DNA of 64,000 bases from JOPF136 sp963773835 (GCA_963773835.1 CAVZCQ010000004.1:1352667-1416666); one strand, 5' to 3'. Shown: positions 35,227-45,130, counted from the stretch's first letter. Numbers and translations: made by a program. Notes: generated by a model from the sequence alone, not told the origin.

Positions 35227-35997
35227 TTACCATGCGGATTGCCCTCCGTCCACCACCAGGACGTGGCCGGTGACAAAATCGGAGGCGGCGGAGGCGAGAA
35301 AAACGGCCGCGCCCTTCAGATCGTGTTCTCCTCCGAAACGCCCGAGGGGAATCCGCTGCCGCAGGGCTTCGCGGTTGCGCTCGATCACCACTTCCGACAT
35401 GTGGGTCGGGAACCATCCGGGGGCGATGGCGTTCACCTGGATGTTGTGCAGACCCCATTTGCACGCGAGGTCGCGGGTGAAGGCGATCACACCGCCCTTG
35501 CTCGCGTGATAGCCGATGGCTTGAAATTCCGGAGGCGCGCCGCGCAGCCCGGCAACCGAAGCGATGTTGATGATTTTCCCGCGGCGCTGGGGAATCATGA
35601 TTTTGGCGGCGGCCTGGGAGAAGAGAAACGTGCCGGTAAGGTTGGTCTCGATCACCTTGTTCCAGTGCTCGAGCTTCATTTCCTCCACCGGAGCGCCCCA
35701 GGAGGCGCCCGCGTTGTTGACGAGAATGTCGATGCGGCCGAACTCGGCGACGGCGGAATCGACGACGTGCTGGATGTCGGCCGGGTTGCGGACGTCGCAG
35801 GCCAGCGCGAGCGTTTTCACGCCGAGGGCGCTCAACTCGTGCGCGGCCTGCTCGCAACGCTCCTTCTTCCGAGCGCAGAGAACGAGGCTGGCGCCCATTT
35901 CCGCGAGGCCCTCAGCCATCTGCCGGCCGAGGCCCACGGAACCGCCGGTGACGATGGCGGTCCGGCCGGCGAGATTGAAGAGTTCTTTGCTGTTCAT
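35227..35997 (-). CDS. Short-chain dehydrogenase/reductase, first gene of the fatty-acid operon
   Basis: A 256-residue SDR with TGGSVGLGRQ cofactor loop, NNAGASWG, Ser in IASVAGLRG and the YHASKGG catalytic pair. Relatives act on 3-hydroxyacyl-CoAs, alcohols or steroids. All the following genes on this strand are separated by 5-22 bases, so it probably leads an eight-gene operon. The promoter lies between 35998 and the TonB gene. Confidence 0.85.
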   Translation of the reverse strand: MNSKELFNLAGRTAIVTGGSVGLGRQMAEGLAEMGASLVLCARKKERCEQAAHELSALGVKTLALACDVRNPADIQHVVDSAVAEFGRIDILVNNAGASWGAPVEEMKLEHWNKVIETNLTGTFLFSQAAAKIMIPQRRGKIINIASVAGLRGAPPEFQAIGYHASKGGVIAFTRDLACKWGLHNIQVNAIAPGWFPTHMSEVVIERNREALRQRIPLGRFGGEHDLKGAAVFLASAASDFVTGHVLVVDGGQSAW

Positions 35998-36147
35998 GCC
36001 TGGGACAATTTCTTCGCCTTTCGCCTAGGGCGGATTCGTGTGCTGGAGCACCGACCAGGGCCCACAGGTGCCTGCGGGCAGCGTCAGACAAATTGAGCGG
36101 CTGCAGGGAGCCGGGGAAGATGCCGCTCCGCGCAGCGGAAAACCGCG

Positions 36148-39100
36148 TCAGAAGGTGAACCGCAGGCCCAGCTGCACCTGACGCTTCGGGAAGGCCGAAG
36201 TGAACGCCAGGGGCGTGCTCGGAGTTGCGAAGCCTCCGCCCGCAAGGGCGGTGCCCGGCTTGATCCCGTGGACTTGGAACGATGTATTTCCGATTGGGCA
36301 CTGGCCGTTGACCGGGCAGAGAGCGGGTCCGGGCGGTGGCGTCGGCAGACCGAAGAACGGGCCGACTTCGTTGTTCACACTGGCGTAGTTCGTCCGGTTG
36401 GCCAGGTTGAATCCTTCGGCAGTTAGGACGATGTTCGCCTTCTCACCGAGCTTGTGCCGCCAGCTCAGGCGCATGTCGAAGTCGTAGTAGTTGTAGCCGA
36501 GGCCGCTGTCGCGCGGGGCGCCGAAGGGGCGTTCATTGGTGATGTGATTGTTGCCGTTGATTGCACCCCCAGCGAGCAGATTGAACGGCAAGCCGCTGTG
36601 GTAGTTGAAAATGGGACTGAGCTGGAAGCCGGAAAGAATGTCCTGCTTCCATGGGCTGTCGAAGACGCCTGCAATCACCACCTTGTTGCGTTGGTCAAAC
36701 TCGGAGGGACCGCGATCCATGCTGAGGTTGGTCGGATCCTGCGGCCCGTAATCGGTGTTGAAATCCGTGGAGGTGTCGTACCCATGGCTGTAGGTGTAGC
36801 TTCCAAACAACAAATAGTGAGGGCTGATGCGCTCTTTGACCTCCAGAATCCCGGCCTCGTAAAGTGCAGATGCCGCCGAAGTGTACTGGTTGTTCTGGAT
36901 GAGCAACGGACTCACAAAGCAAGCAAGGGGTGCATTGGGATTGGCCATAGTCGCCGCGCAGGGAAGGCCTTCGGCGCCAAGCAGCGGATCGGTTTGCGGG
37001 ACCAGATTCCAGTTCTTGTACGTATAGGGCTTACCGTTTGCCAGCAAAATCGTACTCGTCGGCGTAGTCGGCAGCAGATTGGTATCGATCGCCACGGGCA
37101 GGCGGAGGGTGTGGGAATACACGAAACTGGCGGAAACGGAGAGTCCCTTCGCAATCTCGCGCTCGATGCCGAACGAGGCTTGTTGCGAGTACGGGGGTTT
37201 GTAGTTCGGCGGGTTGCTGAACAGGACGGTGAGAGGCGAAAGCTGGCCGCTGTTTTGAACGAAGATCCCCGAACCCGTTGGGTTGGGGAAGACCCCGCCG
37301 GCCGCCATCGGGAGGAGCGACTGAGGCGTGATGCAGGCGGCGTTGCCGGGCGTCGGCGTCGTGCACTGGATCAGTCCCGCATTGAAAAGGCCGGTGAAGA
37401 CCTGACCCGCGTTTTCTAGGAATCCATGCAGAGCAGTGTTGAACCCGGGATCCACGTAAATGGAAATGAACCGGTTGCACGGGCTGGCGCCGCTTCCCGG
37501 GACGATGACGCCCGGCGGCCCAAAGGCAGTGACTCCCACTCCGCATGTGCCTACCGCGTTGTTCACCTGACCAGGTACCCCTGAAACGCCGCCCCGGTTC
37601 TCCACCGTGCTGCGATCCGCGTTCAAGACTCCCAGACTCAGGTCCACTTGAGAAATTTGGGCATCGATAGGCCCGTAGAAAATCCCGTAGCCACCCCGGA
37701 TCACCGTCTTGTGGTCTTTGAACGGATCCCAGGCGAACGAGATCCGCGGACTGACATCGCCGTAGTACGTGTTCAAGGGCTTGTACTGATTGTCGATTTC
37801 GTACCGGATGCCGTAGTTCAGTTTGAAATTCGAAGTGATGGCCCAGGAGTCCTGCACGTACAGGCCGGTCAGCGGCCGGGTGTACGCGGGGTAGTCGGCA
37901 TTGCCGAAGCCCTGCTGATAGACCTGAGGCGCGCTCAGGGAAGCCGCCTGGAGCGAGTTGATGCTGGCTCCCGCCGTGGTCAATCCGCACGGATTCGGGT
38001 TTCCCGCAAGAAAGCACAGGCTGACCGCGGCGCCGGGCAGCGGCCCGAAGACGAAACGACCGGGGAAAAACGTGTGCGATTCGGTGTGGTTGCCGCGCAG
38101 CAACTCCGTACCTCCGAATTTGATGGTGTGGTGGCCGCGAATCATGGTGACGTTGTCCGCGAATTCGTACCGCCTCAGGATCGTGAAGTTGGGAAGGAAG
38201 ATGTTGGTCCCCAGATTATTCGCGAAACCCAGGATTTGGAGCCCGGCCTGCCCCGGCTCATTGGGAATGACGTTGAAGCTGTTGTAGTCGAACTGGAACC
38301 GAAATTCATTCTGAGTCGAGGGACTGAACGTGTGATACCACGCGGCTTGAAGATTGTCGTCGTAGTTGTGGAGTGAGCTTCCCGCCGACAAGCCGGTGAG
38401 CGACTGCACGTCGGGGTTTTCCTCGAGGTCGTGCCCGAATCTGTAGGTGAAGCTGAGCTGGTTGTTGTTGTCGACTCGGTGGTCGAGGCGGGCGGAGAAC
38501 AGATACTGGCGTGTGTTGTAGCCAAAGAGTCCGCCGTTGGTCTCCAACTGACCGATCAAGTACTGGTTGATTGCGTTTTGTGATGTTCCCGGCGTGCCGG
38601 TAACCGGACTCACCGTCAAGGCGTTCTGGAGGGCCCCCGCGCACGTCTGCGCATTCAGGAAGGTGATTGTCGGCGGGGCACCGAAGCATGGGACCATTGG
38701 ATTGCCTGCGAGCCCCACCAGCGAGGTGACCACCGACTGTTGCGCAAATCTCGGGTCACTCATGCCGAAGGGGTTGGCCATTGCGGCCGCCGATGGTCCG
38801 GCGAATATGGAACTCTGAGTGAGCAGGGGAACGGCATTCTGCGCATTTTGGATCAGCCCTTCAAATGCTGCGTAGAAGAATGTCTTGTCCTTCTTGATGG
38901 GCCCTCCCACGGATCCGCCGAACTGATACCGCTGGAGAGAGTTCTTAATGGGCTGGCCTTGCGCCGTGAACGAGAACGGGTCCGTGGGCTTAAGCGCCTG
39001 GCTGAATGCGAACGGGTCCCGCGCGTCCATGCCGTCGTTCCGGAAATAGCTGAACAGCGATCCATGCACGTCGTTCGTGCCCGATTTCGTGACGATATTA

Positions 39101-39831
39101 ATGGAAGCCCCGCTGGCCCCCCCTAAATCGGCACCATAATTGCTGCGGTTCACCTGGAATTCCTGCACCGAATCCTGGCTCACGGTGAGCCTCACGCCAC
39201 CGGAATCACCCGAGGCCTCCCCGCCGTCCACGGTAATGCTGTTCCCCCGGCCATTGCTGCCGTAGAAGGAAAGCCCACTCTGGGGTGTCTGCTTGACGCG
39301 GAAATCCTGGTCATCGGCCAGCCTGGTGGAGTCCGAGACGCCCGGCAGCAGCAATGTAAAGGTAAGGTAGTCGCGGCGATCGATGGGGAGATCTTCAATG
39401 TAACGCTCCGTGAGAGTGTTCGCCTGACTGCCTCGCTCCGTGTCCACAACTGGCGGGGTCGCAGTGACCTCAACCACGGTCCCCGCGGACGCCAGCTTCA
39501 GGTGAAAATCGACGATCGAAGTTTCCCCGACAGAAACCACCACGCCTTTTTGAGTCTCCGTCTGAAAGCCGGCTAGCTGCGCGGTGACGTCGTAGGTGGC
39601 GGGAGGGAGTGCGGTAAACCGGTACTGGCCGGAAGTGTCCGTGGCCGTGGTGTAGCGTGATCCCCTTGCTGTCTCCACCGCAGTGAGGTTCACCTTGGGA
39701 AGGCTGGCCGAGGAAGGATCATAGACGGTTCCGCTGATGGCGCCGGAGGCGCCCACGCCCTGCGCGGAAGCGGAACTGGCGGCTAGGAGCAGAGACAGAG
39801 AAGCTACTGCGAGCCAGCACATGGACTTCAT
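36148..39831 (-). CDS. Oar-like TonB-dependent receptor
   Basis: A 1227-residue outer-membrane receptor. ATG 39831 has AGGAGG four to five bases upstream and starts a signal peptide (MKSMCWLAVASLSLLLAASSASAQ). A carboxypeptidase-regulatory beta-sandwich (about 28-110, ISGTVYDPSSASLPKV) precedes a plug domain (about 130-240) and a beta-barrel ending in an aromatic strand (QVQLGLRFTF). Such receptors are expanded in acidobacteria and import large or peptide-like ligands. The cargo is unknown. No partner genes adjoin it. Confidence 0.88.
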   Translation of the reverse strand: MKSMCWLAVASLSLLLAASSASAQGVGASGAISGTVYDPSSASLPKVNLTAVETARGSRYTTATDTSGQYRFTALPPATYDVTAQLAGFQTETQKGVVVSVGETSIVDFHLKLASAGTVVEVTATPPVVDTERGSQANTLTERYIEDLPIDRRDYLTFTLLLPGVSDSTRLADDQDFRVKQTPQSGLSFYGSNGRGNSITVDGGEASGDSGGVRLTVSQDSVQEFQVNRSNYGADLGGASGASINIVTKSGTNDVHGSLFSYFRNDGMDARDPFAFSQALKPTDPFSFTAQGQPIKNSLQRYQFGGSVGGPIKKDKTFFYAAFEGLIQNAQNAVPLLTQSSIFAGPSAAAMANPFGMSDPRFAQQSVVTSLVGLAGNPMVPCFGAPPTITFLNAQTCAGALQNALTVSPVTGTPGTSQNAINQYLIGQLETNGGLFGYNTRQYLFSARLDHRVDNNNQLSFTYRFGHDLEENPDVQSLTGLSAGSSLHNYDDNLQAAWYHTFSPSTQNEFRFQFDYNSFNVIPNEPGQAGLQILGFANNLGTNIFLPNFTILRRYEFADNVTMIRGHHTIKFGGTELLRGNHTESHTFFPGRFVFGPLPGAAVSLCFLAGNPNPCGLTTAGASINSLQAASLSAPQVYQQGFGNADYPAYTRPLTGLYVQDSWAITSNFKLNYGIRYEIDNQYKPLNTYYGDVSPRISFAWDPFKDHKTVIRGGYGIFYGPIDAQISQVDLSLGVLNADRSTVENRGGVSGVPGQVNNAVGTCGVGVTAFGPPGVIVPGSGASPCNRFISIYVDPGFNTALHGFLENAGQVFTGLFNAGLIQCTTPTPGNAACITPQSLLPMAAGGVFPNPTGSGIFVQNSGQLSPLTVLFSNPPNYKPPYSQQASFGIEREIAKGLSVSASFVYSHTLRLPVAIDTNLLPTTPTSTILLANGKPYTYKNWNLVPQTDPLLGAEGLPCAATMANPNAPLACFVSPLLIQNNQYTSAASALYEAGILEVKERISPHYLLFGSYTYSHGYDTSTDFNTDYGPQDPTNLSMDRGPSEFDQRNKVVIAGVFDSPWKQDILSGFQLSPIFNYHSGLPFNLLAGGAINGNNHITNERPFGAPRDSGLGYNYYDFDMRLSWRHKLGEKANIVLTAEGFNLANRTNYASVNNEVGPFFGLPTPPPGPALCPVNGQCPIGNTSFQVHGIKPGTALAGGGFATPSTPLAFTSAFPKRQVQLGLRFTF

Positions 39832-40059
39832 ACGGCCTCCTCTTGGCAGCGCGGACCGACGTTGCCGGTTCACGATTGGGGCGGAAACCTGGGCGTGGCC
39901 GATGCGGCCACACACATGCGCCATCCTGCTCAGAGTCCGCGATTTGGGGTAGCTTCGCGCGACCGGCCCCCTAGTCCCAAATTGTGAGACTAACTATCAC
40001 ATTAGAGCGGCTAACGTCAAGCGCGGGAATTCAGAATACCGATGCGGTGGATTGGAGAA

Positions 40060-41079
40060 TCAGCAGGGAGTGAGGACAGCGCGGCCGGAGATTTCGGCGT
40101 GGCGCAGCGCGCCGAGCACGGAATTCACATCCTCGAGCGGGTGCGCGCTGGTTTGGCAGCGAATCTTGCCGGCGGCGGCCAGGGCCAGCACTTCGCGCAG
40201 ATCCTGGCGCGTGCCCACCGCGCTGGCGCGGATGCACACTTCACCTGCGGCCATCAGGATGGGCGGGAAGCAGATATTTTCGGCGGGTAGACCGACCACC
40301 AGAAGTGTTCCCGTGGGCCGCAGGCAATAAAACGCGGACTCGTAGGCGGCCCGCGCCGCGGAAGTGACCAGGGCCACGTGGACGCCGCCGGCGGCGCGGA
40401 GTTCCTTGACGACTTTGGCGGAAGAGGCGTCCAGACATCGCCGTGCGCCCAGCGAATGCGCGAGGGCGAGTTTGGCCGCGGAGACGTCTATGGCAATCAC
40501 TTCAGCTCCGAGTTCCATTCCCATCTGGACGGCGAGATGTCCCAGCCCGCCGATGCCGAAGATTGCCAGGCGGTGTCCCGCCAGAATCCTGGCCTGACGG
40601 AGAGCCCGATAGACGGTGACGCCGGCGCAGAAAAGAGGGGCAGCGTCGATAGCCGACAGCCCGTCGGGAATCCGGACCACATGGGAGGCCGGCGCGGCGA
40701 CAAACGCAGCGAACCCGCCATCCACGGTGACGCCTGTAATCTTCTGCTTGGGGCAGAGATTTTCGTTCCCTTCACGGCAGAACTCGCATTCGCCGCACGT
40801 CCAGTAAATCCAGGGGAGCCCGACCCGGTCGCAGGTTTGGAAGTCACGGACAGCGTCGCCTTTCTCGACGACGCGGCCGGCGATTTCGTGACCGAGGATG
40901 AGAGGCATTTTCATCGCCGCGGCCAACTGGGGCCAATCGCCGTCGGCGAGGTGGAGATCGGAGTGGCAGACCCCGCAGGCCTCGAGTTGAATGAGAACAT
41001 CGCCGGGGCCGGGCAGAGGGCGAGGCACGTCCTGGAGGATGAGCGGCTCCTTGAATGCGTGCAGAACGGCAGCCTTCAT
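40060..41079 (-). CDS. Zinc-dependent alcohol dehydrogenase
   Basis: A 339-residue medium-chain dehydrogenase. Catalytic zinc ligands: CGVCHSDLH and GHEIAGRV. Structural zinc: CGECEFCREGNENLC. The cofactor loop is GIGGLGHLAVQ. ATG 41079 has GGAG nine bases upstream. It follows the TetR gene on the same strand by about 130 bases and is probably under its control. It oxidises a primary or secondary alcohol; the specific one is unknown. Confidence 0.88.
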   Translation of the reverse strand: MKAAVLHAFKEPLILQDVPRPLPGPGDVLIQLEACGVCHSDLHLADGDWPQLAAAMKMPLILGHEIAGRVVEKGDAVRDFQTCDRVGLPWIYWTCGECEFCREGNENLCPKQKITGVTVDGGFAAFVAAPASHVVRIPDGLSAIDAAPLFCAGVTVYRALRQARILAGHRLAIFGIGGLGHLAVQMGMELGAEVIAIDVSAAKLALAHSLGARRCLDASSAKVVKELRAAGGVHVALVTSAARAAYESAFYCLRPTGTLLVVGLPAENICFPPILMAAGEVCIRASAVGTRQDLREVLALAAAGKIRCQTSAHPLEDVNSVLGALRHAEISGRAVLTPC

Positions 41080-41208
41080 GGCATAGGTCTCCGCGCGACC
41101 AGCGGGCAAACCCGTGCGACTTCCGCCAATAACATGGAGGGCCCGCGCAACGCCGTGGCGAAAAACCGGGGCAGGCGTCTCCAGAGCGCTGCGGCCGAGC
41201 GCCGGCGG

Positions 41209-41919
41209 CTAGGGTTGCGCTCCCTTCAGAAAGAAGTCGAGTGCGCTGCGCACTCGTTCGCTCAAATTGTGAGGCTCGGGAAGATCCACCGCCCAGCGCC
41301 GCACAGCCGTGGTGTAGAGTCCCGCCATGAACGCAGCGAGATGCGCTGCCGGGAAGGCATTGGTGAGTTCGCCGCGCTTCTGGCCCTCGGCGAGAATGTC
41401 CCTGAGCAAACTGGCGGCGATTTCTCCCGGCTTGCGGATTTCCGGACAACGGACCGGGTCCATGGCTCCGGAGAGGACGACGGCACGCCACAGGGGCCGG
41501 TCCGACTCCACCTCGCGGGCCATGCTCCCGTACATGTGCCGCAGCCGGTCGGCGATGGTGGCGTCGGTGGAGAGTTCGGTTTCCAGATGTTCCTGCATGC
41601 AACAGAAACCCCGGCGGCCTACCTCGCGCAGAACCGCGTCTTTGCTGGGAAAATAACGGAAGAAGGTGGGCTGGCTGATTTCGAGAATCCGGACGATGTC
41701 CTCGACTCGCGTGTTTTCGTAGCCGCGCTTGCGGAACAGGCGGATCGAAGTGTCGATAATCTGCTGGCGCAGGCGGGCCTTTTTGCGCTCGCGAAGACCG
41801 AGAGACTCCGGGCCGGCGGCGGTGGTGGCTCGCGGGGGCTCCACCTTCCTCCCGCGGGCGTGCACGGCCCGGCCCACCCGCATGGGCAACTCCGTGCGGG
41901 CTGCATTCGTACTTGGCAT
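41209..41919 (-). CDS. TetR-family regulator, likely binder of AGAGTnACTCT
   Basis: A 236-residue repressor. The first 45 residues are a basic extension, then the HTH (RKKARLRQQIIDTSIRLF and ISQPTFFRYFPSKDAVL). ATG 41919 has AGGAG eleven bases upstream. A palindrome of the same type as the one at 14140 lies 61-73 bases upstream of the ATG, so it probably represses itself, the alcohol dehydrogenase behind it and, by inference, the ACAD11-like/CurA pair. Confidence 0.82.
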   Translation of the reverse strand: MPSTNAARTELPMRVGRAVHARGRKVEPPRATTAAGPESLGLRERKKARLRQQIIDTSIRLFRKRGYENTRVEDIVRILEISQPTFFRYFPSKDAVLREVGRRGFCCMQEHLETELSTDATIADRLRHMYGSMAREVESDRPLWRAVVLSGAMDPVRCPEIRKPGEIAASLLRDILAEGQKRGELTNAFPAAHLAAFMAGLYTTAVRRWAVDLPEPHNLSERVRSALDFFLKGAQP

Positions 41920-41979
41920 GACGGGACGATCTCCTTGACCGGCCTGGAAGCACGCTCGAAGCGCGAGCAGGACGATTGT

Positions 41980-41992
41980 GAGAGTTACTCTA
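41980..41992. promoter_or_regulatory. Operator GAGAGTTACTCTA, sister of the 14140 site
   Basis: Core AGAGT-T-ACTCT at 41981-41991 is a perfect inverted repeat and matches the 14141-14151 core except for the centre base. It lies before the tetR/alcohol dehydrogenase unit and between it and the divergent hydrolase-TPR gene. Confidence 0.6.
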
Positions 41993-42194
41993 ACATGGTA
42001 GCCACAAACGCCAAAGATCAATGCTCCGCTGCGGGCAGCGCCAAGGCTGCCATCTGCAGTCCTGCGGACCGAGCATTCGCTCGCAGCCGAGGTGCCCCGT
42101 GGGGTTCTCCTCGGCTGCGTTCGCCGGCATGCGAGATTGCCGCTCACCGGGCAGCAAGCTTCTGTATGATATTGCAGGTTAAGGAGGCGCCCCA

Positions 42195-43376
42195 ATGGCT
42201 CGCAGTTTACGCCTGCGCGTCCTCTCCATTCTGGTCCTTGCGCTCGCCTGCGCGGCGCCAGCGCTCGCCGCCGAGCGGGTTGTGGATCTGACCGCTGCGG
42301 ACGGAACGAAACTCAAAGCCACGTTTTTTGGCGCTGCCGAGCCAGGCCCCGGAGTCCTCCTGCTGCATCAGTGCAATCGGCAGCGCAAGGTGTGGGACGG
42401 GCTGGGGAGGCAGCTCGCCGCGGCGGGAATCAACGTGCTCACGTTCGATCTACGTGGGTTTGGAGAAAGCGGCGGCGAACCGTTCGATAAGCTGCCGCCC
42501 GAACAGGCCGGGCAAATCCAGGCAGAGAAATGGCCGGGCGATATCGACACGGCCTTGCACTATCTGGTCACCCAGCCAGGAGTGACGCCGAACGCGATCG
42601 GCCTGGGTGGGGCCAGCTGCGGCGTCGATAACGCCGTTCAGACGGCGCGGCGCCATCCGGAGATCATCTCTTTGGTGCTGCTTTCCGGAACCACCGACCT
42701 GAACGGCCGGCAGTTCCTGCGCAGCGCGGCGGCCGTGCCCGTTTTTTTCTCCGTGGCCGATGACGATGAATTCCCGACCGCAATTCCGGCAATCCAGTGG
42801 CTCTACATCCTTACTGCAAACACCGGAAAGACCCTGGTTCATTACGCCACCGGCGGCCACGGCGCCGATATGTTCGCGGTCCATCCGGAGTTAGTGGGGA
42901 GGATTGTGGACTGGTACGTCACTACGCTGATCCGGACGCCGGGCAAAGCCCCGGCTGCGCACGATGCTCCCGCGATTCCCGCCGAGGTGCGCCTGCTGGA
43001 GGAGCTGGATCGACCCGGGGGCCCAGCCAAAGTCGGCAAAATGCTCGAAGAAGCCCGCCGCCAGAATCCTGCTGCCACTCTCTTTGCCGAGGACATCGTC
43101 AACGTCATGGGGTACGAACACCTGCTCTCCGGCGATACCAAAGGCGCGATTGAAATCCTGAATCTCAACGTGACGGCGTATCCGCGTTCGCCGAATGTTT
43201 ACGATAGCCTCGCTGACGCGTATCTCGCCGATGGCCAAAAGGACCTTGCCCGGCAGTACGCCAAGAGAGCCCTGGAACTGTTGGCGTCGGACTCGAAAGA
43301 CAACGCGCCGCGCCGCGACCTAATCCGAGCCAGCGCCGAGCAGAAACTGAAGCAGCTGGGCGACACACCACGTTAG
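42195..43376 (+). CDS. Secreted alpha/beta hydrolase with C-terminal TPR segment
   Basis: A 393-residue exported protein. AAGGAGG lies eight bases before the ATG. Signal peptide: MARSLRLRVLSILVLALACAAPALAA. Hydrolase part (about 25-240): HQCN oxyanion-like residues, nucleophile elbow GASCG, Asp in SVADDDEF and His in ATGGHGADM. The last 100 residues (YEHLLSGDTKGAIEILNLN, PNVYDSLADAYLADGQ) are tetratricopeptide-like. It may be a periplasmic esterase or peptidase-like enzyme. Divergent from the TetR gene. Confidence 0.78.
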   Translation: MARSLRLRVLSILVLALACAAPALAAERVVDLTAADGTKLKATFFGAAEPGPGVLLLHQCNRQRKVWDGLGRQLAAAGINVLTFDLRGFGESGGEPFDKLPPEQAGQIQAEKWPGDIDTALHYLVTQPGVTPNAIGLGGASCGVDNAVQTARRHPEIISLVLLSGTTDLNGRQFLRSAAAVPVFFSVADDDEFPTAIPAIQWLYILTANTGKTLVHYATGGHGADMFAVHPELVGRIVDWYVTTLIRTPGKAPAAHDAPAIPAEVRLLEELDRPGGPAKVGKMLEEARRQNPAATLFAEDIVNVMGYEHLLSGDTKGAIEILNLNVTAYPRSPNVYDSLADAYLADGQKDLARQYAKRALELLASDSKDNAPRRDLIRASAEQKLKQLGDTPR

Positions 43377-43471
43377 CCCGGAGTCTTCGCTGCCCTGAAT
43401 CGCCAAATTAAATGCTGTCTCAGCGCAGATGCGGGTGCGAGCTGGACGGGAGCAGTAAGGGCGGTGGGGAA

Positions 43472-43548
43472 TGGCGCGCCCGGCAGGACTCGAACCTGCG
43501 ACATTCTGCTTAGAAGGCAGACGCTCTATCCACCTGAGCTACGGGCGC
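43472..43548 (-). tRNA. tRNA-Arg (anticodon UCU), CCA encoded
   Basis: Complete cloverleaf on the minus strand: acceptor GCGCCCG/CGGGCGC, D-arm GCTC/GAGC, anticodon stem TCTGC/GCAGA with loop CTTCTAA giving anticodon TCT, T-arm GCAGG/CCTGC with TTCGAGT, discriminator G and encoded CCA. It decodes AGA. It lies 19 bases from the recombinase gene and is the likely integration site. The recombinase is on the 5' side of the tRNA, not the more usual 3' side. Confidence 0.95.
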
Positions 43549-43567
43549 CCCGTTTTCTCCTTCTATC

Positions 43568-44704
43568 TTAACTACTTACAGACGACTGAGCAGCTTGTTT
43601 CTTTGGTTTGACCGCACCGTAGTAAAAACGTAGTACTTTCTGGCCTTGATAGGCTCGTTCGTTGGCTCGTTCGATGCCCTCACGAACCTGGTCAACCATC
43701 CCGAGTTGATAGTGGCGTTTCGTCTCTGGACTGCTGTGCCGCATCGCCCGCTGCACCACGGCATCTGGAGCGACCCAGCTGAGCCGCGTGCAGAATACGT
43801 GACGCAGATTGTAAATCGGGAAGTACGACACACCAGCTTTTTCCAAGGCGCTCCGCCACGCATGCTTGACACTCCGTATTGGCTTACCCGGTTTCCGGGG
43901 ACTTGGAAAAACGTACTCGGATTCCGAGCCTTGTTCCTTTTTCCAGCCCTTGAGGACATCACAAGCCAACCGGCTCAACGGCAGCGGTTGAGCCGAGTCG
44001 GTAGTCTTCAGACTGCCTTCAAGGTGGAGAACGCCATGGACGAGATCCACTTGGTCCCACCTTAGCGACAGTCCCTCACTGTAGGTTCGACCACCGGTCT
44101 GAACCAGCAGAACAATTGCCACCCGGAGATGCGGTGGTGCTGCTTCAAGTATTCGGTGTTCTTCTTCAACGGTGAGCATTCTCTTTGTTGGCCTCTCGAG
44201 GCGCTCATCGAAATGCTTCACACCGGAAGTCGGGTTTTCTCCGATGTACTTTCGCTTGAGCGCGAACTGGAAGATGCAATGCAAGCACGCCAACTCTCGG
44301 TTGACTGTTGCCCCTTTCACCATTCGCTTTGGATCCCGCTTCGACGGCTGGTGGCGCCGATGATTGCGATACTCCTCGACGGCCCCCTGATCAATCTCCG
44401 TCAATTTGCGGTCCCCAAAGTAATCTCGCAGATTCTTTAAGAACAGTTGGTGGTTAAGCTGGCTTTTTGGTGAAAGTGTTGAACTGTGGGAGCGGAAAAA
44501 CACTTCACATAACTCTCCGAAGGTCATCCGCTCGCCCGGCCAACCGACCTGGAACCGTCCCAGCGCGATCTCGCCTTCGCGTTTCTTCCAGATTTTCGTG
44601 GCGAGATCTTTGCTGGTGGTTTTGGTCGATTCGCACCTTTGTTCACCATTCGCCGTATAGCCCATCCACCAGAACCGCGAGTCCGTCCTCTTGTATAGTC
44701 CCAC
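43568..44704 (-). CDS. Tyrosine recombinase / island integrase
   Basis: A 378-residue integrase. It has an N-terminal DNA-binding part and a catalytic domain with Arg206 (QTGGRTYSEGL), Arg301/His302 (YNLRH, where the usual first His is Tyr298), and His323 plus nucleophile Tyr332 (MRHSSPETKRHYQ). GTG 44704 with GGAG six bases upstream is the start. It adjoins tRNA-Arg, marking the chromosome-island junction. The HTH gene before it is a likely directionality partner. Confidence 0.9.
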   Translation of the reverse strand: MGLYKRTDSRFWWMGYTANGEQRCESTKTTSKDLATKIWKKREGEIALGRFQVGWPGERMTFGELCEVFFRSHSSTLSPKSQLNHQLFLKNLRDYFGDRKLTEIDQGAVEEYRNHRRHQPSKRDPKRMVKGATVNRELACLHCIFQFALKRKYIGENPTSGVKHFDERLERPTKRMLTVEEEHRILEAAPPHLRVAIVLLVQTGGRTYSEGLSLRWDQVDLVHGVLHLEGSLKTTDSAQPLPLSRLACDVLKGWKKEQGSESEYVFPSPRKPGKPIRSVKHAWRSALEKAGVSYFPIYNLRHVFCTRLSWVAPDAVVQRAMRHSSPETKRHYQLGMVDQVREGIERANERAYQGQKVLRFYYGAVKPKKQAAQSSVSS

Positions 44705-44713
44705 TGGCGCTCC

Positions 44714-45130
44714 TCACTTGCCGGAGCCGAGCGCCGAAGGAATTATACTCCTGGAGGAGGGCCACCGACGGGCTGGACGGATCTGCAGGTCTTTGAATCT
44801 GTCTAAGACAGAGCGCCGGTACTCGAGACGGCCGGCCAGCTTACGGCACTCAATCTTCTGTTGGCAGGCGTACTGATACAGGGTGCTCTTGGAGATTCCG
44901 AGGTATTCCGCTGCCTCTGCGTGCTTCAGCCAGGGATCCTCGACCTCCCTCTGCGAGGGAGGTTCGAGGGAAATTGGTGAGGCTGGGGGATTCTGATCAA
45001 CAATGCCGTTCAATGCTTCCCGCAACAGTTGCACGAGTTGCTTAGGGTCCTGTGTCTGGAAAACGACGCAGGCAACGACAGTGGGGTCACCCAGGCGTGA
45101 CTTCCCATTACCTTCTTTCGCGTTGCCCAT
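44714..45130 (-). CDS. MerR/excisionase-type HTH protein
   Basis: A 138-residue protein with an HTH_17-like domain (HAEAAEYLGISKSTLYQYACQQKIECRKLAGRLEY) in residues about 70-105. Such proteins act as excisionases or small repressors beside integrases. It ends nine bases before the integrase start, so the two are co-transcribed. Its N-terminal half is unlike any domain I know. The start has GAGAGG very close by, so the exact ATG is uncertain. Confidence 0.75.
   Translation of the reverse strand: MGNAKEGNGKSRLGDPTVVACVVFQTQDPKQLVQLLREALNGIVDQNPPASPISLEPPSQREVEDPWLKHAEAAEYLGISKSTLYQYACQQKIECRKLAGRLEYRRSVLDRFKDLQIRPARRWPSSRSIIPSALGSGK

Noticed and set aside
36454..37419. Plus-strand ORF opposite the TonB receptor
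   Set aside because: Antisense frame; the minus strand reads a complete receptor with plug and barrel.
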